A DNA stretch of 64,000 bases from Paenibacillus sp. SC116 (GTDB lineage: Bacteria > Bacillota > Bacilli > Paenibacillales > Paenibacillaceae). A program made the position numbers and the translations under genes. The stretch covers positions 558,001 to 622,000 of the forward strand of contig NZ_JANIOF010000001.1 of NCBI RefSeq assembly GCF_024733555.1, read 5' to 3'. The notes below the pieces were generated by a model, which did not search any database, had not been told where the DNA came from, and saw only the letters and a list, made by a program, of their open reading frames with translations. Of this stretch, positions 30,366 to 39,825 are shown piece by piece (within the stretch, counting starts at the first letter, position 1; each line of letters begins with the position of its first letter).

Positions 30366-31142
30366 ATGTCAAACAAAGAAGCTTTAGCACAATATGATGT
30401 TAAAAAATATCGAACGCCTGATGGCTATACATCTGACATTGCTGTATTTACGATAGTGCCTATTGAAAACGAAGTATTCAAACCGCCCGTACTGGATCTC
30501 AAGATTATGCTCATTCAGCGGAGTATGCTTAACAGTGAAGGGCAGCCAAATATCGAAGCAGGGAAGTGGGCGTTGCCCGGTGGCTTTGTAAATCCAGATG
30601 AAACTGCCTATGAAAGTGCACAACGTGAGTTACAAGAAGAAACAGGCGTAGATAACATTCACCTGGTACATTACGGTGTATATGATAAACCAGGACGTGA
30701 TCCGAGAGGCTGGATGATTACAAATGCACACTTTGCCATTGTTCCGGAACATAAGTTGTCCCAAAGACAGGCAAATGACGATGCTGCAGATGTTCAGTTG
30801 TTCTCGGTCAAAGAAGTCATGAATTTCGATCTTGCATTTGATCACGCACAAATCATCGCAGATGCGATTCATGTGATTCGCCAGAAACTGCTCAATACGA
30901 CTGTCGCAAAGGAGTTTCTACCCGAACAATTCACTTACTCGGAGCTTCAAGCCGTTCTCCTTACGGTCACGGATGATTCAGCCATTGCGATGGAATCGGC
31001 ATTCGCAAGAAAGATCAAATCTTTGCCCTTTATCCAAGCGGTTGAAGGGGAGAAAACAAGCCGGACATCTAAACGACCGACACAGCTATACCGATTCGTA
31101 GATATGGATCTAAACAAATCCATTTATTATACAAAAATATGA
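30366..31142 (+). CDS. nrtR: NrtR-type Nudix-related regulator of NAD metabolism
   Basis: 258 residues: N-terminal Nudix domain (about 1-150) with the box GGFVNPDETAYESAQRELQEETG, nearly intact (GX5EX7REUXEEXG), then a C-terminal winged helix (TYSELQAVLLTVTDDSAIAMESAFARKIKS). NrtR proteins bind ADP-ribose and repress NAD salvage genes. The gene lies just before pncA-pncB-nadD-nadE. ATG 30366 chosen with AGAGAAGAGG upstream; a GTG at 30357 is in frame but too close to it. Confidence 0.85.
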   Translation: MSNKEALAQYDVKKYRTPDGYTSDIAVFTIVPIENEVFKPPVLDLKIMLIQRSMLNSEGQPNIEAGKWALPGGFVNPDETAYESAQRELQEETGVDNIHLVHYGVYDKPGRDPRGWMITNAHFAIVPEHKLSQRQANDDAADVQLFSVKEVMNFDLAFDHAQIIADAIHVIRQKLLNTTVAKEFLPEQFTYSELQAVLLTVTDDSAIAMESAFARKIKSLPFIQAVEGEKTSRTSKRPTQLYRFVDMDLNKSIYYTKI

Positions 31143-31298
31143 TTGATGATAAGTGATTAAGAGAATATGGTGGCTTAAAGTAGGTAGCACTTCAAAAGTC
31201 GACGTGTGAAGTGCGAGTATAACTTTATGGTCACTACTCTTTTTTACAACAAACAATTAACAATTATGCAGTAGTTAAATTAAAAGGAGGAGTACTTA

Positions 31299-31868
31299 AT
31301 GAAAAAGAAAAAAGCACTGATTCATATTGATTATACAAAGGACTTTGTTGCGACTGATGGGGCATTGACTTGTGGAACACCAGGGCAAGCGATTGAAGAA
31401 CGTATTACTGAAATTACGCACGAGTTCATTCAAAACGGTGATTTTGTTGTTTTCGCTATCGACATTCATCAGGAGAATGATCCATTCCATCCTGAAACGA
31501 AACTATTCCCGCCGCACAATATTGAGGGAACCGATGGTCGGAAACTCTATGGTCAACTGGAGAATCTGTACCAAGCAAATAAAGACGCATCTAACGTCTA
31601 CTGGATGGACAAAACAAGATATAGTGCATTTGCTGGAACGGACTTAGAACTCCAACTTCGAGCAAGAGGAATAAGTGAACTTCATCTTGTAGGAGTTTGT
31701 ACGGACATATGCGTACTCCATACGGCAGTAGATGCTTATAACAAAGGTTTCGAGCTTGTTATTCATGAAGATGCCGTTGCAAGCTTTGATGCCGAAGGTC
31801 ATGTATGGTCGCTAAGACATTTCAAAGGTTCGCTCGGAGCAGCAGTAGTAAAAAAGGAGGAAAAATGA
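31299..31868 (+). CDS. pncA: Nicotinamidase
   Basis: 189-residue cysteine hydrolase that converts nicotinamide to nicotinate. IHIDYTKDF carries the catalytic Asp, DIHQENDPFHPE the metal-binding region, K in MDKTRYSAF and the nucleophile Cys in LVGVCTDICVLHTA, in the usual order. ATG with AAAGGAGG. Its stop overlaps the start of pncB (ATGA). Confidence 0.92.
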   Translation: MKKKKALIHIDYTKDFVATDGALTCGTPGQAIEERITEITHEFIQNGDFVVFAIDIHQENDPFHPETKLFPPHNIEGTDGRKLYGQLENLYQANKDASNVYWMDKTRYSAFAGTDLELQLRARGISELHLVGVCTDICVLHTAVDAYNKGFELVIHEDAVASFDAEGHVWSLRHFKGSLGAAVVKKEEK

Positions 31869-33355
31869 ACATGAATAAGATCGAACTTCCGGTATTCAAT
31901 CATGGTGATGACAGTCTCGCGCTGCATACCGATAAATATCAAATTAATATGGCGCAAGTCTACTGGCAAAATGATATGCATAACCGTAAAGCTGTGTTTG
32001 AAGTATACTTCCGTAAGCTTCCCTTCCAGAACGGATATGCGATCTTTGCAGGCTTAGAACGAGTCATACGTTATTTGTATGACTTCCGTTTTACTGAGAG
32101 TGATTTGGATTATCTCAGAGAAGAAGGATACGGTGAGGAATATTTGGACTACCTTCGGACCATTCGTTTCACAGGAACCGTTCGTTCGATGAAAGAAGGC
32201 GAATTGGTATTTGCGAATGAACCCATCATGCGAATTGAAGCACCGCTTGCAGAAGCACAACTATGTGAGACGGCCATACTGAATATCGTTAACTACCAAA
32301 CCCTGATTGCAACAAAGGCATCTCGTATGAAGCAAGTAGTGATGGATGAACAATGCATGGAGTTCGGAACGCGAAGAGCGCAAGAAATGGATGCCGCTAT
32401 TTGGGGTACGAGAGCTGCCTATCTTGCAGGGTTCGAAGCAACGTCGAATGTAAGGGCAGGGAAATTATTTGGCATCCCAGTTTCGGGCACACATGCTCAT
32501 TCCATGATTCAAGCATATCGTGATGAATATAAAGCATTTAAGGCATATGCCGAAACGCATACAGATTGCGTATTCCTTGTTGATACCTATGACACACTAA
32601 GATCTGGTGTCCCTACGGCTATTAAAGTGGCAAAAGAGTTCGGTGATCGGATCAACTTTAAGGGAATCCGACTTGATAGCGGAGACTTAGCGTATTTATC
32701 GAAAGAAGCTCGTAAAATGCTTGATGAAGCAGGCTTCCCGAATGCCAAAATCTATGCCTCCAACGATCTCGACGAACAAACGATCATGAACCTAAAAACA
32801 CAGGGGGCTAGAATTGATGTTTGGGGTATCGGGACAAAGCTAATTACAGCGTACGATCAACCCGCTTTGGGTGCTGTATACAAGCTAATCTCGATTGAAG
32901 ACGAAAATGGAGATATGGTCGATACGATCAAAATCAGTTCGAATCCTGAAAAGATTTCGACTCCTGGACGCAAACGTGTATTCCGCATCGTCAACAAGGC
33001 TAATGGCAAATCGGAAGGCGACTACATTGCACTGGAACACGAAGAACCGAAGGATGATCAACGCTTACACATGTTTCATCCCGTGCATACGTATATCGCA
33101 AAATTTGTAACGGGATTTGAAGCGAGAGAACTTCATCATACTATCTTTGAAAAGGGTAACTTGGAATACGATTTGCCTAAGCTTGAAGAAATCAGGAAGT
33201 TTGTAAAAGAAAATCTCGATGTATTGTGGGATGAATATAAACGTACACTCAATCCAGCAGAATACCCTGTCAACCTCAGTCAAGCATGCTGGAATAATAA
33301 GATGCGACTGATTGAAGAAGTTCGAAATAAAGTTCAAGAAGCTCTCGAAGCTTAG
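31865..33355 (+). CDS. pncB: Nicotinate phosphoribosyltransferase
   Basis: 496 residues; joins nicotinate and PRPP to nicotinate mononucleotide with ATP. Recognisable: LHTDKYQINMAQVYW, FEVYFRKLPFQNGYAIFAGL, EFGTRRAQ (substrate-loop region), SGTHAHSMIQAY, LVDTYDTLRSGVP and GIRLDSGDLAYLSKEAR. AAAGGAGG sits five bases before ATG 31865, which overlaps the pncA stop; the earlier in-frame start at 31805 lies inside pncA and is rejected. Confidence 0.93.
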   Translation: MNMNKIELPVFNHGDDSLALHTDKYQINMAQVYWQNDMHNRKAVFEVYFRKLPFQNGYAIFAGLERVIRYLYDFRFTESDLDYLREEGYGEEYLDYLRTIRFTGTVRSMKEGELVFANEPIMRIEAPLAEAQLCETAILNIVNYQTLIATKASRMKQVVMDEQCMEFGTRRAQEMDAAIWGTRAAYLAGFEATSNVRAGKLFGIPVSGTHAHSMIQAYRDEYKAFKAYAETHTDCVFLVDTYDTLRSGVPTAIKVAKEFGDRINFKGIRLDSGDLAYLSKEARKMLDEAGFPNAKIYASNDLDEQTIMNLKTQGARIDVWGIGTKLITAYDQPALGAVYKLISIEDENGDMVDTIKISSNPEKISTPGRKRVFRIVNKANGKSEGDYIALEHEEPKDDQRLHMFHPVHTYIAKFVTGFEARELHHTIFEKGNLEYDLPKLEEIRKFVKENLDVLWDEYKRTLNPAEYPVNLSQACWNNKMRLIEEVRNKVQEALEA

Positions 33356-33387
33356 ATGGAAGCTGCCTTAGAAGGAGGCTGTATACG

Positions 33388-34002
33388 ATGGCGAGAATCG
33401 GTATTTATGGTTCATCCTTTGACCCTATCACGAATGTCCATCTATGGACAGCAAGTACAATAGCACATCGATGTAAGCTGGACAAGGTGATTTTCCTGCC
33501 TTGTTCCAGTCAGAGACAAGATAAGCAAATGCATGTTTCAGATGAACATCGTATAAACATGGTTCGGATTGCGATAGAGGACAACAATAAATTTGAAGTC
33601 GACGATTTTGAAATGAATCAACTTGCTTGGGAAATCGCAACATACAAAACAATGAAGCATTTTCGCGAGATATATACGAATGACGAAGTGTATTTTATCA
33701 TGGGCGCTGATCTTCTAGTAGATATCGGTGAAGGGAAATGGAAACGAGCAAAAGAACTAATTCGTGAAAATAAGTTCATTGTTATGGCAAGAGACGGCAT
33801 CAATATGCTGTCTGCCATTAGCAAATCTCCAACTCTTCGGAATGCTGACGATGGTCATACGTTTCATTTGATCGATAAAGGGCTCGCAATGGAGATTAGC
33901 TCTAGTTATATTAGAGAGGAATTCAAAATGGGCGGAGAGCCACGCTACTTGATTCCTGATAAGGTTTACGACTACATTCGAGTCAATCACCTATACAAAT
34001 AA
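33388..34002 (+). CDS. nadD: Nicotinate-nucleotide adenylyltransferase-like protein
   Basis: 204 residues, adenylates nicotinate mononucleotide. GIYGSSFDPITNVHLWTA holds the (H/T)xGH-type motif, here T-N-V-H: the glycine is replaced by Val and the first His by Thr. The C-terminal ISSSYIREEF fits the ISSTxIR motif. Position third in the salvage operon, with 32 bases before it, supports the assignment. A second, canonical nadD may exist elsewhere in the genome. Confidence 0.82.
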   Translation: MARIGIYGSSFDPITNVHLWTASTIAHRCKLDKVIFLPCSSQRQDKQMHVSDEHRINMVRIAIEDNNKFEVDDFEMNQLAWEIATYKTMKHFREIYTNDEVYFIMGADLLVDIGEGKWKRAKELIRENKFIVMARDGINMLSAISKSPTLRNADDGHTFHLIDKGLAMEISSSYIREEFKMGGEPRYLIPDKVYDYIRVNHLYK

Positions 34003-34020
34003 TAAAAGGGGAAGCGAATT

Positions 34021-34839
34021 ATGAATAAGCAAACAGAAATCATCCATGCACTACATGTAAAACGCACGATTGTACCTTCGGAAGAACTTCGTAATAGGGT
34101 GAATTTCCTTAAGGATTATTGCCGGAAAACGGGAGCGAAAGGATTTGTCTTGGGAATTAGCGGAGGGCAGGATTCAACACTCGCAGGGCGAGTATCACAA
34201 TTGGCAGTTGAAGAGCTTCGTGCAGAAGGCTACGACGCAACGTTTATTGCGATCCGACTGCCTTACGGGACACAAAAAGATGAGGACGATGCTCAACTTG
34301 CACTACAGTTCATTAAGCCTGACCACACGCTAGTGTTCAATATTGAGGGTTCTGTAGATGCTCTGGCAGTATCTTATGAGAGTGCTGACGGAAAAGTCCT
34401 TTCGGATTATCACAAAGGGAATGTGAAGGCAAGAATGCGTATGATTGCACAGTATTCTGTGGCAGGTGAACATCAGTGTCTTGTAGTTGGAACCGATCAT
34501 GCAGCAGAAGCAATCACGGGTTTCTACACAAAGTTTGGTGATGGTGGTGCTGATATTCTCCCCTTGGCTGGACTTACAAAAAGTCAAGGGCGTGATCTTT
34601 TAAAAGAGCTTCATGCAGAAGAACGTTTATATCTGAAAACGCCAACAGCAGATCTACTCGATAACAAGCCGCAGCAAGCTGATGAAACCGAGCTTGGGGT
34701 GGAATATACTGTACTAGATGCGTATCTAGTCGGCAACGAAGTTGCTCCCGAAGCGAAGATAAATATCGAAAACCGCTACGCTAATACACAACACAAACGG
34801 GAATTGCCCGTAACACCATTCGATCAATGGTGGAAGTAA
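34021..34839 (+). CDS. nadE: Ammonia-dependent NAD synthetase
   Basis: 272 residues. PP-loop [13 protein letters not shown], then [54 protein letters not shown] and the C-terminal TPFDQWWK, all typical of the single-domain, ammonia-using enzyme (no glutaminase domain). It completes the pathway nicotinamide to NAD encoded by the four-gene operon. ATG behind AAAGGGGAAG. Confidence 0.94.
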   Translation: MNKQTEIIHALHVKRTIVPSEELRNRVNFLKDYCRKTGAKGFVLGISGGQDSTLAGRVSQLAVEELRAEGYDATFIAIRLPYGTQKDEDDAQLALQFIKPDHTLVFNIEGSVDALAVSYESADGKVLSDYHKGNVKARMRMIAQYSVAGEHQCLVVGTDHAAEAITGFYTKFGDGGADILPLAGLTKSQGRDLLKELHAEERLYLKTPTADLLDNKPQQADETELGVEYTVLDAYLVGNEVAPEAKINIENRYANTQHKRELPVTPFDQWWK

Positions 34840-34931
34840 TGAAGCTGACACTTCGCTTTGAAAGCGGCTTAATGACGATAAAGAGCGATGGTCGAATTAA
34901 TGAACTAGAAAGTTTATGGAATTTTAAGAAG

Positions 34932-34968
34932 ACAGTTTAGGACAACAAGTCCCGAACTGTTTTTTTGC
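34932..34968 (+). terminator. Terminator of the NAD salvage operon
   Basis: ACAGTT-TA-GGAC-AACAA-GTCC-CG-AACTGT followed by seven T. Confidence 0.88.
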
Positions 34969-35119
34969 TATCCGCCATCATTAAATAGCGCTTTTGAAGA
35001 AAAAAGTTGGACCGTTTCTTCGGTGACTTTTTAATTTTTTACCAATTCCAATATACTTTATACCAAAAATAGGTTATAAATAGAAGATAGGATTACAATT
35101 ATATACAGAGGTGATCGTG

Positions 35120-36724
35120 TTGAGAAAACCTAGCAAAGTTAGACGAATATTACTTATTACCTTGTTGTCAATAACCTTGCTTCCCGTAACAAGTTATTCC
35201 GCAGCGGAAAATCAGTTAGCGGGTGGGTCCCCCGGAGTAACAGACGTCGTTTATGACGCTGCGGCTGAATCGGGGATAGTATCGGTATCGAGGGTAGTAA
35301 AAGTGTCAACATCTGTACAATTAGAGAGAGAAATTGCCCAAGCAACTGCTGGGACAACCATTGTGTTGGCAGATGGTACATACACAGGAAGCAAAGCGCT
35401 GCAAATCAGCGGTAAGCATGGTACGAATACAAATCCGATTACGATTAAAGCCGCCAACCGTGGGCGAGCGGTTATTGCGGGTGCTGAAGTGTTACACATT
35501 GACCGTTCCTCGCATATTGTCGTGGAGGGTCTAAAAATTACGAATACTGGAACTGCCGCCCGCAGTGCAGCCGTTCAGCTTGACGGCTCGAACCATATTC
35601 GACTGACACGCAATACGTTTGCTGTTCCTGCAACGGGAAATAAACTGATCTGGCTGGAGATCAAAGGTAAGGACAGTGGGCACAACAAGATTGATCGCAA
35701 CGATTTTAATGGGAAAAGCGATCCTTCACCAGTAATTGCTTTTAGTGGATATATCAATGAATCTGGAACTAAACCTATTAAACAAATTTCTCAGCATGAC
35801 GTGATTGAATACAATCATTTCCGCAACGTTGCGCTTTCTAAAGCAAACGGCAATGAAACGATTCGTCTAGGAACATCGAAGATTTCCTTATCCAAGGGTC
35901 ATAATATAGTCCAATCCAATCTATTCGAGAACTGTGACGGAGATCTGGAAGTCGTGTCGGTAAAGTCAGGCGATAATGAGGTTAGGTATAATACGTTCAT
36001 AAATAATCGTGGCGGCGTGACATCCAGACATGGTCACAATAACAAGTTCTATGGCAACTTCTTTTTTGGGAATGGGGTAAATGAGGAGCTGCGGGGGATT
36101 CGGGTGTATGGAAACGACCATAAAATTTATAACAATTATTTTCAAGGTATAACAAGTCAGGCTATATTTTTGGATAGTGGCGATTATGACGGAGGTACAG
36201 ACGGTAAGGCACCGAATCATACAGAAGCTGATTTAAAGAAACAATGGAGAGTGTATCGTGCCACTGTCGTAAATAACACCATCGTTAACAGTACAGTCGG
36301 CATTACGGTCGGTTCAACGAACACGAAAAAAATATACGCTCCGACTGGCAGCTGGATAGCCAACAATATCGTCGCTAACCAGACGGGCATCTTATATCAT
36401 GAAGACAGCAGCACCGACACCGTCTTTAAGGGTAACATCGGCTTTGGAAGCACATTGAACAATGCGTCACGTGGCCCTTCTGAAATAGTTGCCGTAAATC
36501 CAGCTCTCACGATTTCTGACGGCTTGCATAAACTTTCTGCCAGCAGCCCAGCTATAAATAAAGCAGTTAGTGACATCCATCTTGCAAACCCAGTGGAAGT
36601 GGTAGATGATATGGATGGTCAACTACGCTCGAAAACCGATGTAGGAGCTGATGAATTTTCGAGTGTGGCTAGCAGCCGTAAACCGCTTAAAGCATCTGAT
36701 GTGGGTCCAAATGCACCGGAATAA
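35120..36724 (+). CDS. Secreted PL6-type polysaccharide lyase (alginate/chondroitinase B family)
   Basis: 534 residues with an N-terminal signal peptide ending near SYSAAE. The body is a parallel beta-helix, seen as repeated N-x-(I/F)-x-x-N coils (NHIRLTRNTF, HNIVQSNLFENC, NEVRYNTFINN, NKFYGNFFFGNG, HKIYNNYFQGI). The PL6 catalytic Lys fits DLEVVSVKSGDN and the Arg fits SRHGHNN. Family members cleave alginate, polyMG or dermatan. TTG start at 35120 is favoured by AGAGGTG at six bases; GTG 35117 and 35111 are alternatives. Confidence 0.8.
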   Translation: MRKPSKVRRILLITLLSITLLPVTSYSAAENQLAGGSPGVTDVVYDAAAESGIVSVSRVVKVSTSVQLEREIAQATAGTTIVLADGTYTGSKALQISGKHGTNTNPITIKAANRGRAVIAGAEVLHIDRSSHIVVEGLKITNTGTAARSAAVQLDGSNHIRLTRNTFAVPATGNKLIWLEIKGKDSGHNKIDRNDFNGKSDPSPVIAFSGYINESGTKPIKQISQHDVIEYNHFRNVALSKANGNETIRLGTSKISLSKGHNIVQSNLFENCDGDLEVVSVKSGDNEVRYNTFINNRGGVTSRHGHNNKFYGNFFFGNGVNEELRGIRVYGNDHKIYNNYFQGITSQAIFLDSGDYDGGTDGKAPNHTEADLKKQWRVYRATVVNNTIVNSTVGITVGSTNTKKIYAPTGSWIANNIVANQTGILYHEDSSTDTVFKGNIGFGSTLNNASRGPSEIVAVNPALTISDGLHKLSASSPAINKAVSDIHLANPVEVVDDMDGQLRSKTDVGADEFSSVASSRKPLKASDVGPNAPE

Positions 36725-36795
36725 ACGGGATATAGTAATGGACTTACTTTTACTTTTATAAAAAACAATGATTATGTCGCAGTTACAAAATAACG

Positions 36796-36828
36796 AACCG
36801 TTCCCCAACTAGAGGAACGGTTTTTCTT
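36796..36828 (+). terminator. Intrinsic terminator after the PL6 gene
   Basis: AACCGTTCC-CCAACTAGA-GGAACGGTT followed by TTTCTTT. Confidence 0.88.
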
Positions 36829-36949
36829 TCGACAAATAGCGAAAGAATACTGAACGGGCCATTTAAAAGAGGCAACTAACAACATTCGAATTGAGAGGAG
36901 ACTCACAGCACCACGTATGAACAAATGAATCAATAGATCCATTGCGTGA

Positions 36950-36965
36950 TGTGATGTTTTTCACA
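36950..36965. promoter_or_regulatory. Perfect FNR/CRP-type dyad far upstream of cydA
   Basis: TGTGA-TGTTTT-TCACA matches TGTGA-N6-TCACA with no mismatch, and TGTGAN6TTCACA-like extension also resembles Rex sites. It is 416 bases before the cydA start, long for direct control. The gap 36829-37380 has no convincing gene; TTTTGTGAAA at 37191 is a half site. Confidence 0.5.
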
Positions 36966-37380
36966 GAGTTGTCGGAAAGAGGTGTCGCTTTCTTGAACAT
37001 TTAGGGTCAAAGATGTGTCACTGATTGAATTGCTTGGATACAACGATATACTAATTTTAGCTATTAGGTCTTGTCTAGTACTTTGACTGCATTCCGTACT
37101 AGGTTCATACAGGCTCGTCAGATCTCGCTTCAACCAGTAACGATGGGGGTAAGACTTATTAAACATGTGGCAAGACATCATTACGCCTTATTTTGTGAAA
37201 AAAATCCCATATTACATACAAAGTTCGAGGAAGGTCTTATGAAATAAAAACCGAACATGTAATGATGTTGTTGAGCCTGACCAAACCAGATATGGAATGA
37301 AGCCCTACGGCTTACAGACCTAAAACTAATTATCCATTTATAAGAGAATGGAACAGAAATATGAAAGGTGGCAGTATAGA

Positions 37381-38748
37381 ATGGCAATTGATACGGTGAT
37401 GTGGAGCAAGTTGGTGACAGGAATGACGTTGGCGTTTCACGTTATTTTTGCGACACTTGGCGTCGGTGTACCATTAATGATCGCTATTGCAGAGTTCATA
37501 GGGATTCGCAAGAAGGACCCCCATTACACACTAATGGCGAAGAGATGGGCACGAGGATTTATCATATCTGTGGCGGTTGGTGTCGTGACCGGTACAGCGA
37601 TTTCACTACAATTGGCTCTAGTGTGGCCGAATTTTATGAAAATGGCCGGGAATGTCATCGCACTCCCGTTATTCTTGGAAGTATTCGCATTCTTCTTTGA
37701 AGCTATCTTCCTCGGTATTTATATGTATACGTGGGATCGGTTCAAAAATCCATATATCCATTGGCTGCTGACAATCCCGATTGTGCTCGGGGCATGTATG
37801 TCTGCTGTATTTATTACGACGGTGAACGGATTTATGAACCAGCCTGGAGGCTTTGTCATGGAAGCAGGTCAATTCACAGCGGTTGACCCAGTGCAGGCGA
37901 TGATGAATACAGCGACATTCTCTAAGGTGTTCCATGTACTAAGCTCAGCCTATTTGACAGGAGCTGCTCTATTAGCTGGAATTGCAGCCTTTACGATGCT
38001 GAGAAAAGGTGTATCCGCCTATCACAAAAAAGCTTTGAATCTTATGATGGTGCTTGTTTTGCTGTTCGGCTTGCTCAACACGTTAGCAGGAGATGTGTCC
38101 GCTAAGTTTTTGGCAGAGCATCAGCCTGAGAAGCTTGCCGCAGCAGAGTGGCATTTTGAGACTGAAAAAGGCGCAGATTTAATTTTGATGGGATGGCTTA
38201 ATGCACAGCATGAAATAATAGGGGCGCTGCATTTGCCCAAACTGCTCAGCTTCTTGGCCTTTGGCGATTTTAATGCAGAGGTAATCGGGTTGGAGGAATT
38301 CCCTCAGGATGAATGGCCGCCATTGCTCGTTCATTACCTATTTGATTTGATGGCCGGAGTCGGATTTGCACTGTTCGTTATTGCGCTGCTGTATTTCCTG
38401 TTTGTGTTCTGGAAAAAGCGCAATGAACTTAACAAGTGGATGCTTCGTATCATCGCACTGAGCGCACCACTCGCTTTCTTGGGTATTGAACTGGGCTGGT
38501 TTTATGCAGAGATCGGGCGCCAACCGTGGATTATCCGAGGATATATGCGTGTAGAGGAAGCTGCGACTACATCACCGAGCATTAGAATTTTATTTTTCGT
38601 CTTCTTGCTTCTTTACATCGTACTCGGCACCATGTGTGTTGTTGTACTAAGACGCTTGTTCAACAATAATCCGCCAGAAGTTGAAATGGAGAAATGGATG
38701 AAGGAGAAGCGCAATCAATCTATTGAAAAGGGTGAGTCTACACAATGA
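37381..38748 (+). CDS. cydA: Cytochrome bd-type ubiquinol/menaquinol oxidase subunit I
   Basis: 455 residues, about nine membrane helices. FHVIFATLGVGVPL carries the N-terminal haem histidine (H20), FLEVFAFFFEAIFLGIYMYTWDR the conserved acidic helix, and QPWIIRGYMRVEEAATTSP the quinone-side GRQPW motif. The Q loop is short, as in CioA/YthA-type oxidases rather than E. coli CydA. It reduces oxygen without pumping protons and works at low oxygen. ATG 37381 with AAAGGTGG; stop overlaps cydB (ATGA). Confidence 0.9.
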   Translation: MAIDTVMWSKLVTGMTLAFHVIFATLGVGVPLMIAIAEFIGIRKKDPHYTLMAKRWARGFIISVAVGVVTGTAISLQLALVWPNFMKMAGNVIALPLFLEVFAFFFEAIFLGIYMYTWDRFKNPYIHWLLTIPIVLGACMSAVFITTVNGFMNQPGGFVMEAGQFTAVDPVQAMMNTATFSKVFHVLSSAYLTGAALLAGIAAFTMLRKGVSAYHKKALNLMMVLVLLFGLLNTLAGDVSAKFLAEHQPEKLAAAEWHFETEKGADLILMGWLNAQHEIIGALHLPKLLSFLAFGDFNAEVIGLEEFPQDEWPPLLVHYLFDLMAGVGFALFVIALLYFLFVFWKKRNELNKWMLRIIALSAPLAFLGIELGWFYAEIGRQPWIIRGYMRVEEAATTSPSIRILFFVFLLLYIVLGTMCVVVLRRLFNNNPPEVEMEKWMKEKRNQSIEKGESTQ

Positions 38749-39758
38749 GTTACGAGCTAATTGGCATCTCGGTGCTCTGGCTGTTCTTATATGGCTATCT
38801 TATTGTAGCCTCCATTGATTTCGGGGCGGGTTTCTTCGCCTTCTATGCACGCTGGACGAAACAGGATCACCTGATTAATCGTCTCATTTCCCGATATTTA
38901 TCACCCGTTTGGGAGATTACGAATGTATTTTTTGTCTTTTTCTATATTGGCATCGTTGGATTTTTTCCGGATACGGCCTATTACTATGGAAACGCACTGA
39001 TTGTTCCGGGAAGCATTGCCGTTATCCTTCTTGCGATTCGCGGTTCGTTCTATGCTTTTGAAAATTATGGTTCCAAGAAAAACATTGTGTTTCTCTTTTT
39101 ATACGGAGCAACAGGTTTGCTTATTCCGGCTTCGTTGTCAGTTGCGTTAACATTGTCAGAAGGCGGCTTTATCGTGAAGCAGGGTGAGACGGTTTCTCTG
39201 GATTACTGGGCGCTGTTTACCAATCCATTGTCGTGGAGCATCGTTGGACTGGCGATCGTATCCGTTTTGTTCATTAGCAGCTCATTTCTGGCATTTTACG
39301 CTTCTCGGGCAGAAGATCATGCTGCGTTGAAACTGATTCGGGGCTATGCTCTGTTTTGGAGCACACCGACGATTATTGTCGCATTGACTGCATTTATTTA
39401 TTTGGGTCAGCACAACGAGCGGCATTTTCAAAATATGATGGACTTATGGTGGTTGCTCGCGCTTTCGGTTGCGTTCTTCATGATTGCGATGTGGCTGCTT
39501 TATAACGGACGCCGTTACGGATTAGCCTTTATATGTGTCATGCTGCAATTTTTCTCTGCCTTTTTCGCATACGGGATTGGGCAATATCCATACATTCTTG
39601 ATCCGTACATCACGGTTCAGAGCAGTGCAACTTCACCTGCGATGGGTATCGCGCTAGTTGTCGTGTTCATCGGTGGCCTGTGCATGTTAATTCCATCCCT
39701 GCTTCTGGTCTTCAAACTTTTCTTGTTTGATGCGGATTATGTAAAAGGAAAAAAATAA
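38745..39758 (+). CDS. cydB: Cytochrome bd-type oxidase subunit II
   Basis: 337 residues with about eight or nine membrane helices. Starts IGISVLWLFLYGYLIVASIDFGAGFF, the expected subunit II opening, and has RGSFYAFENYG and the polar YILDPYITVQSSATSP near the end. Stabilises the haem groups of CydA. Start overlaps the cydA stop. Confidence 0.88.
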   Translation: MSYELIGISVLWLFLYGYLIVASIDFGAGFFAFYARWTKQDHLINRLISRYLSPVWEITNVFFVFFYIGIVGFFPDTAYYYGNALIVPGSIAVILLAIRGSFYAFENYGSKKNIVFLFLYGATGLLIPASLSVALTLSEGGFIVKQGETVSLDYWALFTNPLSWSIVGLAIVSVLFISSSFLAFYASRAEDHAALKLIRGYALFWSTPTIIVALTAFIYLGQHNERHFQNMMDLWWLLALSVAFFMIAMWLLYNGRRYGLAFICVMLQFFSAFFAYGIGQYPYILDPYITVQSSATSPAMGIALVVVFIGGLCMLIPSLLLVFKLFLFDADYVKGKK

Positions 39759-39777
39759 AGTTGATTCGTCTATTACG

Positions 39778-39802
39778 GCCTGTTAGAGGTTTCTCTACAG
39801 GC
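39778..39802 (+). terminator. Intra-operon hairpin between cydB and cydD
   Basis: GCCTGT-T-AGAG-GTTT-CTCT-ACAGGC (positions 39778-39802), with no T-run. More likely a processing or partial attenuation element than a full terminator. Confidence 0.45.
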
Positions 39803-39825
39803 TTATTACAAAGGAGGAGAGATCT

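Noticed and set aside
36930-37387. Two minus-strand frames upstream of cydA
   Set aside because: Low-complexity wording, no start context, and they overlap the cyd promoter region.
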